Counted from the first letter of the stretch, positions 43,461-52,925 are shown. The stretch: 64,000 nt of DNA from an uncultured Anaerolineae bacterium (GCA_937943625.1 CALEAD010000067.1:1-64000), one strand, 5' to 3'. A program made the numbers and translations. The notes: generated from the letters alone by a model not told the origin.

Positions 43461-44685
43461 CAATACAAACCACCTTTGCCTGATTGAGCAGCGTTTGCAA
43501 TTGAGCCAGGTCTGCTGGCGCGCCGCCACCCTGGGCGGTAACGGCCGTTCCCCCACCCTTGCCCCCTATCTGTGCCAGCGCCATTTGCAGCAGCTCATTC
43601 ATCTGACCCGGTGCGTCGGCAGCACGACTGAAGAGTAGGAAGGGTTTTTCCCCGGCCAGTGCCAGCAACGCTATTGCGCCGCTGTGCCGTGTCAGGTGAT
43701 TGGCCAGTTGGCGCAATTGTGCTGCCTCTTTGCCTGTGAAGGTGTGGGTGACGAGGGTGTAACGGCCATAAACCTCTCCTTGCGCCCATAACTGTTCCGC
43801 TTCCAGCGCCAGGAGTTGCTCCATCTGCTGTTTTACCAGGCGATTAGCCGCCTGTAATTCTGCTTGCAGGCCGCGCACGCCATTGGGAAACTCGGCAAAG
43901 TGGGTGGTTAGCAGGGCGCCCATTTCTTGCAGCGTCTCTTGCTTTTGCCGGTAGTCTGCCAGGGCGCGGCTGCCGCAGCAAAAAACAACGCGCGCCTGAC
44001 CACGCATCCGCTCCAGCTTCACGATTTTGATTAGTCCCACCGCGCCGGTATGCGCCACGTGCGTGCCGCCACAGGCCGTCAGGTCAAAGCCGGCGATTTC
44101 CACCAGGCGCAGTGCATCGCCTGGGGCGGCTTCAGGAATTTTGCGCAGATTTAGCCGTGCAGCCTCGGCCAACGTGACCTGCCGCGCGGTAATAGGGCGA
44201 TTTTCCCAGACAATTTCGTTGGCCAGCGTTTCGGCAGCAATAAGTTGTTGCGGGGAGAGCTGCGGCAAATCCAGGTCTATTGTGACGCTGTCGGCACTGA
44301 GGTGAAAACTAATGGTGGCGGCATTCGCGGTGCGCAGCAGCGCCTGGGAGAGGATGTGTTGGCCGCTGTGTTGCTGCATGTGGTCAAAGCGACGTGGCCA
44401 ATCAATTCGGCCGTTTACGTGGCGTATTTCCGGGCTAATGGGGGAGGCCAGCCAATGCAAAATGGCGCCGTCGTCTTCACGCACGGTAACGTCTATGACG
44501 GCCGTTGCTTGGGTACTGGCCGCATTTGCCAATGTGCCCGTGTCGTGTGGTTGCCCGCCCGATGTGGGATAAAAATAAGTCTGGTCCAGGATAAGCGCGG
44601 AACGGCCGTTGGCCTGCACGCGCTCTACCACCTGGGCGGTAAACTGCGTCTGGTACGCATCCCAATAATAGCGCCGTTCACTCAT
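43438..44685 (-). CDS. AlaX-L type alanyl-tRNA editing protein
   Basis: A 415-residue stand-alone editing factor that hydrolyses mischarged Ser- or Gly-tRNA(Ala). The N-terminal part has YFYPTSGGQPHDTG (37-50). The zinc site is HSGQH in QQHSGQHILSQ and CGGTH near 210. A C-terminal DHHA1 domain ends with GGKGGGTAVTAQGGG, so this is the long AlaX form. The catalytic class I/II synthetase domain is absent, so it is not AlaRS. It starts inside the 3' end of the sensor-kinase gene (8-bp overlap), an unexpected operon partner. The C-terminus is built from a low-complexity word. Confidence 0.88.
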   Translation of the reverse strand: MSERRYYWDAYQTQFTAQVVERVQANGRSALILDQTYFYPTSGGQPHDTGTLANAASTQATAVIDVTVREDDGAILHWLASPISPEIRHVNGRIDWPRRFDHMQQHSGQHILSQALLRTANAATISFHLSADSVTIDLDLPQLSPQQLIAAETLANEIVWENRPITARQVTLAEAARLNLRKIPEAAPGDALRLVEIAGFDLTACGGTHVAHTGAVGLIKIVKLERMRGQARVVFCCGSRALADYRQKQETLQEMGALLTTHFAEFPNGVRGLQAELQAANRLVKQQMEQLLALEAEQLWAQGEVYGRYTLVTHTFTGKEAAQLRQLANHLTRHSGAIALLALAGEKPFLLFSRAADAPGQMNELLQMALAQIGGKGGGTAVTAQGGGAPADLAQLQTLLNQAKVVCIERIASSE

Positions 44686-46771
44686 TGGGGTATATCGGCA
44701 GCGTCAGGTTAAAGCGCGCCCCACCCCCCGGCACATCATCTACCCAAATGTGCCCACCGTGCGCCTTTACCGCCAGCCGACAAAAAGCCAGCCCCAACCC
44801 CATCCCTTTAGAGCCATTGCCTCTTCCCTGATTGACGCGCTGGAACTTCTCAAAGATTTTCTGCCGGTATTTTGGTGGAATGCCAGGTCCCTTGTCGGCG
44901 ACGCTAACGAGTATCATCTCCCCGTCTTGCTGAGCCGAAAGCGTAATTTGCTTGCTACCACCCCCATGTTTGATAGCATTATCTACCAGGTTAATCAGCA
45001 CCCGCCGAGTCATATCTCCATCTACGTATAGCGGGGGTAAATCGGGTGGAACCTGATGCACCAGTTGAATTGCGCGGCGCTCCAGATTCGGCTCTTCAAC
45101 CTCCCAAACGTAGGCAAACAATTCCTGGACGTTCACCTTGTCTTGAATGTTGGCCGGGTGTCCTGCCTCTAGCTGATTGATGTCTAGCAAGGAGCGCACC
45201 AGCAGTTGTAACCGCTGACTGCTGCGCGTGGCAATGTCTAGCAGCGAAAGTTGCAGCTCATCATTCAGCTCGTCGCGCAGCAGCTCTAGGCTGGAAATGA
45301 TGTTTCCTAGCGGGCTTTGCAAATCATGGAAGAGCATGGCTGTCAGGTCTTCACGCATTTGCTCTAGCTCGACCTGTTGTGAAATATCGTGATGAATCCA
45401 CTGTAGCAGGGTGTCTTCGCCAAATTGCGTACGCTTTACATAGACATCTATGGGAATTTGTTTGCCCGTCTTGGTAATAGCCTGGCTCTGAAAGTTACAG
45501 GCTTCGTTGGTTTTGATATTGGCGAAGGAAGGTAATGGCGCCCGGGAAGCGTGCAGTGCAGCCAGGGGGAGGCCAAGTAACTCTTCGCGCGTATAGGCGA
45601 GAAATTCAAAGGCGCGGCGATTGGCTTCGACGATACGGCCGTTTTCGTCCGTTAAGATAATAGGGTCCACGCTGTCCTGGAACAGCCCGGTGTAACGCGC
45701 CTCGGCCGCCTGTGTGTGCGCAAACTGCTGTGCGTTGGCAATAGCACTGCTGGCAATGTTGGCCAGATTCACCAGCAAATCGAGATCCTGGTGCGTAAAC
45801 ATCTTTCTCGCCGGGTTAATTGCCTGAATGGTGCCCAGAACCTCTCCCTTAAACTGAATAGGTGCGCAAATCATGGCCCGCGTCGGGTGTCCCGTGATGG
45901 TGTCGGCCGCAGCATGAAAGCGGGTATCATGCCTGGTATCTGTAACCAGCAAAGGCTCATTATGCTGCATGACCCAGCCGGAAATACCCTGATTGGCAGG
46001 CAGGCGCAAACCGACAATTTTTTCGCGGCCAATGCCCTCGGCTACCTGATAGACCAATTCATGCGTTTGATGGTCTACCAGGGCGATGGAAATGGCCTCG
46101 GCATTCAGCAGGTTATTCATTTGCGCCAGCAGCAGGTGCATAATTTCATTAATGTTGAGCGACGAGTTAATTACTTTGCTTGCCTCAAACAGCAGGTCGG
46201 TGATGGTTAACTGCCGTTGCGATTCTTCCAGCAACCGCGCATTCTCAATGGTGATGGCGGCCTGGCTGGAAATGGTGGTGAGCAGGCTCAGGTCTTGTTC
46301 GTCAAACTGGCTGATGCCAGGCTTGTGGATTGTGATTGCGCCAATAGCCGTTTGCCCACTGAGAAAAGGGGTGCAGATAACCGACCAGGGTTCGATGGTG
46401 GTGACGTGGTTGGGGCGCGGTAACCAGTGTGAGTCGCTGCGCGTGTCGTGAATGATGTAGGGCGTTTTTTCACGAATGACCCACCCGGCCAGACCATGCA
46501 TCATGATGTCTTCGATAAAATGTTCGGCGGGCGTGCCCCTGGTAAACCAGGCGTGCTCAATTTGCATGTCGGCATTGACGATGATGATGCTCCCTTCGGT
46601 GGCGTCTAGCTGTTGCGAGGCCATTTGTAAAACTTGGGGTAAAATGGCATGGATATTTAGCCCCCCTGCTTCTACCTGCTTGAGCAGGCTGTGCACGGTG
46701 TATAGCATTTGCAGCCGCTCGGCGGCGCGAGGGCTTTTGTTGACATGGCGAGTTGCGGTTAACGTTTTCAT
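44678..46771 (-). CDS. Sensor histidine kinase (GAF-GAF-PAS-HisKA-HATPase)
   Basis: A 697-residue soluble sensor kinase. Two GAF domains cover about 45-180 and 215-355 (YIIHDTRSDSHW; LLVTDTRHDTRFH), a PAS domain about 370-480 (PIILTDENGRIVEANRRAFE), and the kinase core has His in MLFHDLQSPLGN near 481. The ATP lid follows with NLVDNAIKHG, DKGPGIP near 627 and GMGLGLAFC. No membrane segment is seen, so the signal is internal: a small ligand, redox state or light. No response regulator is adjacent; the one at 61.4 kb is atypical. AGGAG lies 5 bp before the ATG. The gene overlaps the AlaX-type gene by 8 bp. Confidence 0.92.
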   Translation of the reverse strand: MKTLTATRHVNKSPRAAERLQMLYTVHSLLKQVEAGGLNIHAILPQVLQMASQQLDATEGSIIIVNADMQIEHAWFTRGTPAEHFIEDIMMHGLAGWVIREKTPYIIHDTRSDSHWLPRPNHVTTIEPWSVICTPFLSGQTAIGAITIHKPGISQFDEQDLSLLTTISSQAAITIENARLLEESQRQLTITDLLFEASKVINSSLNINEIMHLLLAQMNNLLNAEAISIALVDHQTHELVYQVAEGIGREKIVGLRLPANQGISGWVMQHNEPLLVTDTRHDTRFHAAADTITGHPTRAMICAPIQFKGEVLGTIQAINPARKMFTHQDLDLLVNLANIASSAIANAQQFAHTQAAEARYTGLFQDSVDPIILTDENGRIVEANRRAFEFLAYTREELLGLPLAALHASRAPLPSFANIKTNEACNFQSQAITKTGKQIPIDVYVKRTQFGEDTLLQWIHHDISQQVELEQMREDLTAMLFHDLQSPLGNIISSLELLRDELNDELQLSLLDIATRSSQRLQLLVRSLLDINQLEAGHPANIQDKVNVQELFAYVWEVEEPNLERRAIQLVHQVPPDLPPLYVDGDMTRRVLINLVDNAIKHGGGSKQITLSAQQDGEMILVSVADKGPGIPPKYRQKIFEKFQRVNQGRGNGSKGMGLGLAFCRLAVKAHGGHIWVDDVPGGGARFNLTLPIYPNE

Positions 46772-46786
46772 GGCGCTCCTTGCGCT

Positions 46787-47809
46787 CTAGGCTAAGGCCA
46801 GACTAGGGACAACGTCCAGGTCGAGTGAATCAGGATGACGACGGATGAAGTGCCAGTGGGCGGCAGCAGCAATCATGGCCGCATTATCGGTGCAAAGTGA
46901 AGGTGGCGGGTAACGCACGGGAATGGTCAGTGCGGTGCTCATAGCCCGGCGCAGGGCGCGGTTGGCAGAAACGCCGCCGACCAGGTGTACGGCCGTTACC
47001 TGGTAATCATTGGCAGCCTGTACCGTTTTACTGACCAATGACTCTACGACGGCCGCCTGGAAACTGGCTGCCAGGTCGGCTACGGGCAGGCGATTGGGGT
47101 CGTAATGCTTGATGTGGCGAATGACGGCCGTTTTCAGACCGCTAAAACTAAAGTCATACCCATGCGCTTCGGTCATGACAGCGCGCGGAAAGTGCACAGC
47201 CGTGGCATTGCCCCCCTCGGCGGCGCGATCGATGGCCGGGCCACCGGGATATGGCAGTCCCAGCACACGCCCTACCTTGTCAAACGCCTCTCCGGCGGCG
47301 TCATCTAGCGTGCCACCCAGGTGTTGGTAACGGCCGTGATCCCTCATCAGGTACAGCTCGGTGTGGCCACCGCTGACCAAAAGCGTGAGCAGGGGGAAAG
47401 TGATCTCCGGCGCGGCTTCCGTCAGCCAGAGCGAATAGATGTGGCCTTCCAGGTGATTGATGCCAAAAAAGGGCTTGTTTCGCGCCAGCGCCAACCCTTT
47501 GGCCACATTCATGCCTACCAGCAAGGAGCCAACCAGCCCTGGCCCGCGCGTCGCGGCAATGCAGTCCAGGTCATCAAAGCCGATGTGTGCTTCTTGCATC
47601 GCCTGCTCGATGACGGCATAAATGACTTCGATATGTTTGCGAGAGGCAACTTCAGGGAAAACGCCACCATAGCGTGCGTGCAGGTCTACCTGGCTGGCAA
47701 CCACGTTGCTGAGAACGCGCGAACCACCCTCGACCACGGCGGCGGCCGTTTCGTCACAAGATGTTTCCAGGGCTAAGATGCGCGTTAATTGCGGCGCTGC
47801 ATTCATCAT
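46787..47809 (-). CDS. tsaD: tRNA N6-adenosine threonylcarbamoyltransferase
   Basis: A 340-residue ASKHA-fold enzyme of the t6A37 tRNA modification pathway. It starts ILALETSCDETAAAVVEGG, binds metal through HLEGH near 118-122, and has the nucleotide motifs LVSGGHTELYL and FSFSGLKTAV. The length is normal. ATG 47809 is preceded by GGAGGAG a little far away; a second ATG follows at once. It is 16 bp upstream of the sensor kinase on the same strand. AlaX, kinase and TsaD make a tRNA-quality pair around a kinase, possibly by chance. Confidence 0.96.
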   Translation of the reverse strand: MMNAAPQLTRILALETSCDETAAAVVEGGSRVLSNVVASQVDLHARYGGVFPEVASRKHIEVIYAVIEQAMQEAHIGFDDLDCIAATRGPGLVGSLLVGMNVAKGLALARNKPFFGINHLEGHIYSLWLTEAAPEITFPLLTLLVSGGHTELYLMRDHGRYQHLGGTLDDAAGEAFDKVGRVLGLPYPGGPAIDRAAEGGNATAVHFPRAVMTEAHGYDFSFSGLKTAVIRHIKHYDPNRLPVADLAASFQAAVVESLVSKTVQAANDYQVTAVHLVGGVSANRALRRAMSTALTIPVRYPPPSLCTDNAAMIAAAAHWHFIRRHPDSLDLDVVPSLALA

Positions 47810-47869
47810 CCTGCTGCTTTCTCCTCCACCTGTTTTAAGTTTACCCGCTTTTGGGCATTTGCCTGCAAC

Positions 47870-49267
47870 CTAAATCACATTTTCGGGGCATACTATTGTA
47901 CCTACTGTACGCAGCAGCGACTCTGTCTGGAAAGGCATGACGGTGCGGGGGTCTAGCAGCAAACGGCCGTCTTGTATGCGCACAATGACTGGTGTGGCTG
48001 CCCGGCGCAATCTGGCGGCCAGCTCGGTAACCTGCGGATGAGCAATGGCAACCAGGCGCGTGGGCATGGTTGCGCCCGGCAGGCTGCCCCCGCCCACAGT
48101 GGAAACACCATCTATCACCGTAGCGGGAATGCCCTGCTCTTGCAGCCGCGCTGCCCAGGTGTCGGCCGTTTCGCCTAACCGCACCAGCGGGTAAGCAATC
48201 ATTTGCCAGATGGGAATCTGTTCTTCTGCCTGTTCGGTCAGATAATGGGAGAGCGTGGCAGCCAGCGCTGCCAGACACAGTTTGTCAGGGCGCACCGCGC
48301 GCGCCAGCGGATGCCGCTTGATCTGCGCGATGGCGTCGGCGCGGCCACACAAGATGCCCGCCTGTGGGCCGCCCAGCAGCTTGTCGCCGCTGAAGGTGAC
48401 CACGTCACAGCCGGCGGCTAACCCTTCTTGCACCATCGGTTCGTGCGCCAGGCCGTAGCGGGCGGTGTCGAGAATGGCGCCGCTGCCCTGGTCATAGAGC
48501 AGCAAAAGGTGATGGCGGTGCGCCAGTTCCGCCAGCTCGGCCAGTTCTGGCTCGGCGGTAAAGCCGATGATCTTAAAGTTGGAATGGTGCGCAACCAGGA
48601 TAGCGGCCGTATTTTCATTAATGGCTGCCTCGTAGTCGCGCAGGTGGGTGCGGTTGGTTGTGCCCACTTCCACCAGCCTGACGCCAGACTGGTGCATGAC
48701 GTCTGGCACGCGAAAGCCACCGCCGATTTCTACCAGCTGCCCGCGGCTGATGATCACTTCACGCCCCTGGCAAAGAGCCGAGAGCATCAGCAGCACGGCG
48801 GCTGCGTTGTTGTTCGCAACAGTCGCGGCTTCAGTTTGTAGCAGGCGGCGCAGCAGGGCCTCGGCGTGCAGCGAGCGAGAACCGCGCTGACCAGCTTCCA
48901 AATCATACTCCAGGGTGGCGTAGGCGCTCACGGCCGTTTCCATGGCCTGTATCGCCGCCAGACTGAGGGGGGCACGTCCCAGGTTGGTATGCACAATCAC
49001 GCCGCTGGCATTGATCACCGGGCGCAGGGTGGGTAGCAAGAGCGCCTTTAGCCATTCATGCGCCGCCTGTACCAGCAGCGCATGAGTGGGCGCTTCGGTG
49101 CGGCTGCCTTGCAAGATGGCCTGTCGCGTTGCTTCTAGCACGGTACGCAGCGCTTCCAGGGTGAGAGAACGGCCGTATTCCGCCTGCAATTCCACCGTCA
49201 CCGGCAGCCGCAATAGCTTATCTACCGCTGGCAACTCCCGTAAAAGCGTTTGCCTCTCCTCTGCCAA
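47870..49267 (-). CDS. selA: L-seryl-tRNA(Sec) selenium transferase
   Basis: A 465-residue PLP enzyme that converts Ser-tRNA(Sec) to Sec-tRNA(Sec). The PLP lysine sits in TFSGDKLLGGPQAG near residue 292. Other family blocks are VIVHTNLGRAPLS, LEYDLEAGQRGSR and ISRGQLVEIGGGFRVPDVM. The length matches bacterial SelA. The start is a TTG at 49267 with GGAG 9 bp upstream. selB, selC and selD are not in the window, although selA and selB are often adjacent. Its presence means selenoproteins with in-frame TGA are expected somewhere in this genome. Confidence 0.95.
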   Translation of the reverse strand: MAEERQTLLRELPAVDKLLRLPVTVELQAEYGRSLTLEALRTVLEATRQAILQGSRTEAPTHALLVQAAHEWLKALLLPTLRPVINASGVIVHTNLGRAPLSLAAIQAMETAVSAYATLEYDLEAGQRGSRSLHAEALLRRLLQTEAATVANNNAAAVLLMLSALCQGREVIISRGQLVEIGGGFRVPDVMHQSGVRLVEVGTTNRTHLRDYEAAINENTAAILVAHHSNFKIIGFTAEPELAELAELAHRHHLLLLYDQGSGAILDTARYGLAHEPMVQEGLAAGCDVVTFSGDKLLGGPQAGILCGRADAIAQIKRHPLARAVRPDKLCLAALAATLSHYLTEQAEEQIPIWQMIAYPLVRLGETADTWAARLQEQGIPATVIDGVSTVGGGSLPGATMPTRLVAIAHPQVTELAARLRRAATPVIVRIQDGRLLLDPRTVMPFQTESLLRTVGTIVCPENVI

Positions 49268-49292
49268 TTGTCAGTCTCCGATCTCGTCGTGG

Positions 49293-49775
49293 TTAAACGG
49301 CCGTTCGTGCCACCTGGGTGCGAATCTGCAGCAACAGTTCAAACAGCACAAACACAAACGCCACCAACAGCGCAATTGCCAGCCCCATGGCACGATTCAT
49401 TTGCAGCCAGGTACAAAAAGCGCCCCACAACCCCACCCACATTGCCTGGCGCAAAGCCACCAGCAGGGGTGGTGGGAACGTGGTTGCGCGCCCAAAACGC
49501 TTGTTGAGAAAAAAAGCTAGCGGCAAAAATAGCCCCGTCAGCGTTACCAAAATAGCGCCGAGAAACGCCAAAATCACCTCGCTGTTGGCTGCGCTCAGCA
49601 GCGTAGGTGCGTCTATGCGGTCGAGCATCGTCTCTCGGATCAGGTCTAGGCGCCCCACGTCAATTGGCCACCAATAGTCCACAATGCGCTGCAAGGCCAG
49701 CAAGCCAATGGCGCACAGAGAGGCCCCCAACACCAGGGCCGCGAAAATGCCGGGTCGTCTGGTTGAATTTTGCAT
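49293..49775 (-). CDS. Unknown four-helix membrane protein
   Basis: A 160-residue protein with hydrophobic stretches near 12-30, 68-90, 104-122 and 128-148, so about four membrane helices. It has no motif that I recognise. It starts with RRPGIFAALVL after a short positive head. It lies 25 bp upstream of selA on the same strand and may be co-transcribed. No strong Shine-Dalgarno precedes ATG 49775. Confidence 0.6.
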   Translation of the reverse strand: MQNSTRRPGIFAALVLGASLCAIGLLALQRIVDYWWPIDVGRLDLIRETMLDRIDAPTLLSAANSEVILAFLGAILVTLTGLFLPLAFFLNKRFGRATTFPPPLLVALRQAMWVGLWGAFCTWLQMNRAMGLAIALLVAFVFVLFELLLQIRTQVARTAV

Positions 49776-49825
49776 GGTGATTCAATGGTTTTGAGCGAGA
49801 GCGAGAATCTAATCTTAGCATGGTT

Positions 49826-49936
49826 TATACAAATCCGACCGCCGACCACCAACCGCAGACCGCCATACTTCTCCGATGTTGCGATTGGCAGTTTGCCGTC
49901 GGCGATCAAATGGTGAAGATCACTTGAACCATGTTC
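49826..49936 (-). repeat. Dispersed GACCGCn-heptad repeat, copy 5 (inverted)
   Basis: On the minus strand this reads CATGGTTCAAGTGATCTTCA, CCATTTGATCGCCGACGGC and later GGTCTGCGGTTGGTGGTCGG. The 20-nt head is shared with the inverted copy at 22.1 kb. It fills the gap between two unknown genes. Confidence 0.75.
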
Positions 49937-49961
49937 TGACCTTTATCCTTTCGCTCTCGCT

Positions 49962-50399
49962 CTAGCTCTTATTCTCGCTTTCCTTTAATAATTGTAAAAG
50001 CGCCTGAGCATAGGCTTCTTCTGCCGTAGGCGCGACGAATCGTTGCGACTGATGGTGGTGTGTGATCAGGCAGGTGTAACCTTGCGTGCAGAGCGTTAGC
50101 TGTAATTCTGACCCGGCGTCATCTGCTTGCAGCCGGGCTGCAAGTTGCTGGCGCAGCTGGCTTTCTGTAGGTATCCAGACCACTTCTGTTGTGAGAATGT
50201 AGTCCAAAGACCATTCGGCCACGCCGTGAAAGGTGACGACAGGCCAGCCGCGAAAAATATCCAGATTAGCCAACAGGTCAGCGATAACAAAGGCGCGTTC
50301 GTCCATGTCGCGGTTGGGAATGCCAAAGAAGTCATGGGTGTCCGCTTGCCAGATGAGACCGGCGTTTTTGAGCGCAACGGCCGTTGCCAATGATAACAT
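49962..50399 (-). CDS. Unknown small protein, Chloroflexi-type
   Basis: A 145-residue soluble protein. It begins LATAVALKNAGLIWQADTHD, then FFGIPNRDMDERAFVIADLL, and has a later EEAYAQALLQLL. Short proteins of this kind are common in Chloroflexi and are sometimes labelled CpaE-like, but no ATPase motif is present, so I do not accept that name. Its role is unknown. No ribosome binding site is clear. Confidence 0.55.
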   Translation of the reverse strand: MLSLATAVALKNAGLIWQADTHDFFGIPNRDMDERAFVIADLLANLDIFRGWPVVTFHGVAEWSLDYILTTEVVWIPTESQLRQQLAARLQADDAGSELQLTLCTQGYTCLITHHHQSQRFVAPTAEEAYAQALLQLLKESENKS

Positions 50400-50561
50400 A
50401 ATTGCCCGATTCCAATTTGCTTGTCAGGAGAGCCTATTCAACTTACGGATTATACATTATTTTGCGGTTTGTTGGTTAAATGGTTCACAAGAAGTTCCTA
50501 AGCCTTTCGTAGCCCAGGCGCAGGTGTTCTGTAGCGCATTTACCGGTACAATCGCCTGCTT

Positions 50562-52925
50562 ATGAGCGAAAAGCGCATTCTCTCTCTCATACTGGCCTTG
50601 TTTTTCCTGCTTGGCAGCAGCTACGCCTTGCTCACGCCACCTTTCGAGGCGTCTGACGAGCTATGGCATTACCCCATGATTCGCCACCTGGCAGATGGCA
50701 ACCCGCTGCCGGTGCAGGTATTTGACCCGGCGCTGGCCGGCCCCTGGCGGCAGGAGGCCAGCCAGCCACCCCTTTATTATTATCTGGGTGCGGCGCTGAC
50801 CTTTTGGGTGGATGCCAGCGATATGGAAGAGGTGCGCTGGCTAAATCCGCATGTGGACAATGGCGTCATTACCATAGACGGAAACACGAACCTGGCCATC
50901 CATGACCCGGCGCGCAGTGGCTGGCAGGGGGCTCTGTTGGCGGTGCGCATTGTGCGCCTTTTTTCTATGTTGCTGGGCGCGCTAACGGTCTGGTTGACTT
51001 ACCTGATTGCCAGAGAAGCTGCGCCGCAGCGTGCCGATATTGCCCTGGGTGCAGCCGCAGTGAATGCGTTTTTGCCTATGTTTTTGTTTATCAGCGGCGC
51101 GGTGAATAATGACAACCTGGCCGTGCCGTTGGCCTCTTTGGGGGTGCTGCTGCTGATTCGCGCCGTGACCAGAAAGGTGGGTGGCTGGCGTTATTGGCTG
51201 CTGGTTGGGATGGTGATTGGTCTGGCGGTGTTGACGAAGCAAGGAACGTTTGCGCTGCTGCCGCTGGCGTGGGGGACGCTGTTTATCGCGCGCTGGCAGC
51301 AGTGGCAGGGGGCGTCTGTCTGGCGAAGACTGGCGCGCGCGTTGGCAGAGTCGTTGGCCTATTTTGCCTGGCTGCTGCTGCCGGTGCTGCTGATTGCTGG
51401 TTGGTGGTATTGGCGCAATGTTCAGCTTTATGGGGATTTTTTGGGGTGGAATGCGTTTATTGCGGTGCTAGGGTCGCGGGCGCAACCAGCTACGCTGGCG
51501 CAACTGTGGGGAGAGCGGGCAGGCTTTATGATGTCGTTTTGGGGGCTGTTTGGCGGTGTGAATGTGCCCATGAGTGGCTGGATTTATGCGGTGCTGAATG
51601 GTGTGGCGCTCACGGCCGTTTTCGGCTTTCTCTTTTACCTGGCGCAGCGGATTCTTTTGCCTGCCCTGGGCTGGCAAGTAAGCGATTGGCGATTGGCAAT
51701 GAACGGCTGTCAATCTCCAACCTCTATTCCCGAAAATACCCATATTGTCGTCCGGCTACTTGACACGGTGGTGTGTCACTTTCCGCTGGTGGTGTTGCTG
51801 CTGTTCACGAGTGCAGTGATTTTTGGCCTGGTGCAGTGGGCGACTACAACCTGGTCTAGCCAGGGGCGGCTGGTGTTTACGGCGCTTTCGCCGCTGTGCG
51901 TGTTGTGGGTGCTGGGGGTAGCGGGCTGGCTGTCGGCGCGTTACGGCCGTTGGCTGGTTGGCGGGCTGGCGAGTTTTCTATTTGTAGTGGCGGCTGCGGC
52001 CCCCTGGGTGTGGATTGCGCCTGCCTACCGCGCCGAGGCATATCGCCCGCCGCGCGTGCTGGCGCTGCAGCCGCTTGATGTGGCCTTTACAGAGGGGCTG
52101 CGGTTGGTTGGTTTTGCCACAGCGGTGCAGGACGCGGCACAAGATGCGGCGCAACAGGCGCAGCCAGGGCAATATGTGGATGTGCTGCTGCGCTGGCAGG
52201 TGACGCAGACGATGGTGCGTAACTGGAGTGTGTTTGTGCATTTGCATGATCCGGTGTTGGGGCGGCCAATTGCCCAACGGGACATGTATCATGGCCAGGG
52301 GTTGCGCCCGACGAGTTTGCTAACCCCCGGCGAGGAGTTAGACACATTTTATCGCCTGTTTATTCCGCCAACGGCCGTTTCCCCGGCTGATCTGGCGGTG
52401 ATGGTTGGGCTGTACGATGTGGCTACGGGGGAGCGGCTGCGCACCACAGACGGCCGTGACGCCATTACGCTCCAGGCCATTTCTTTGCAGCCCATCCCCG
52501 GTAAATATCCCAACGCAACGGCCGTTAACTTCATGAACGAGCTAGAGCTGTTGGGTTACGCTTTGCAGCCACGCCAGACACAACCGGGTGGCTCGGCAAC
52601 CGTCACCCTCTATGCGCAGGCCAGACGGCCGTTGCGCTATGACTATAGCTTTTCTGTGCAGGCCGTAAACCTGCAAGACACCACGCGCTGGGGCAGCCAC
52701 GACCTGACGCTGCCCACCTCTACCTGGCTGCCGGGGGAGGTGCAAACCATTGAGATGCCCTTCACGCTGGCTGTGGACACGCCGCCAGAAGTGTATCCGC
52801 TCATTTTGGTCATATACCGCCAGGCAGAAGATGGCAGTTGGCCGCGCTTGCAGTTGGTAGCCGCAGACGGCCGTATCACCCAAGACAATTTCCTCCTGCT
52901 CACCTACCTGCGCGTAGACAGGTAG
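50562..52925 (+). CDS. GT39/ArnT-like membrane glycosyltransferase
   Basis: A 787-residue protein. The first lumenal loop, TPPFEASDELWHYPMIRHLA near 25-44, has the Asp-Glu pair typical of GT39/ArnT-like enzymes, and QEASQPPLYYYLGA follows. About 11 membrane helices reach to about residue 480. The remaining 300 residues are beta-rich and lumenal (two domains with PGQYVDVLLRWQVTQTMV and VLRTTDGRD-like strands). It probably glycosylates an exported polymer or protein. A low-complexity insert (SDWRLAMNGCQSPTSIPEN near 375-393) matches the GCGATTGGCGATTGGC word at 51681. Confidence 0.82.
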   Translation: MSEKRILSLILALFFLLGSSYALLTPPFEASDELWHYPMIRHLADGNPLPVQVFDPALAGPWRQEASQPPLYYYLGAALTFWVDASDMEEVRWLNPHVDNGVITIDGNTNLAIHDPARSGWQGALLAVRIVRLFSMLLGALTVWLTYLIAREAAPQRADIALGAAAVNAFLPMFLFISGAVNNDNLAVPLASLGVLLLIRAVTRKVGGWRYWLLVGMVIGLAVLTKQGTFALLPLAWGTLFIARWQQWQGASVWRRLARALAESLAYFAWLLLPVLLIAGWWYWRNVQLYGDFLGWNAFIAVLGSRAQPATLAQLWGERAGFMMSFWGLFGGVNVPMSGWIYAVLNGVALTAVFGFLFYLAQRILLPALGWQVSDWRLAMNGCQSPTSIPENTHIVVRLLDTVVCHFPLVVLLLFTSAVIFGLVQWATTTWSSQGRLVFTALSPLCVLWVLGVAGWLSARYGRWLVGGLASFLFVVAAAAPWVWIAPAYRAEAYRPPRVLALQPLDVAFTEGLRLVGFATAVQDAAQDAAQQAQPGQYVDVLLRWQVTQTMVRNWSVFVHLHDPVLGRPIAQRDMYHGQGLRPTSLLTPGEELDTFYRLFIPPTAVSPADLAVMVGLYDVATGERLRTTDGRDAITLQAISLQPIPGKYPNATAVNFMNELELLGYALQPRQTQPGGSATVTLYAQARRPLRYDYSFSVQAVNLQDTTRWGSHDLTLPTSTWLPGEVQTIEMPFTLAVDTPPEVYPLILVIYRQAEDGSWPRLQLVAADGRITQDNFLLLTYLRVDR

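Noticed and set aside
43438-44685. Truncated alanyl-tRNA synthetase
   Set aside because: The layout of editing domain plus DHHA1 without any synthetase core is the normal AlaX long form.
49962-50399. CpaE/pilus assembly annotation for the small unknown protein
   Set aside because: It has no Walker or receiver motif and no pilus genes nearby; the label seems to be carried over in databases.
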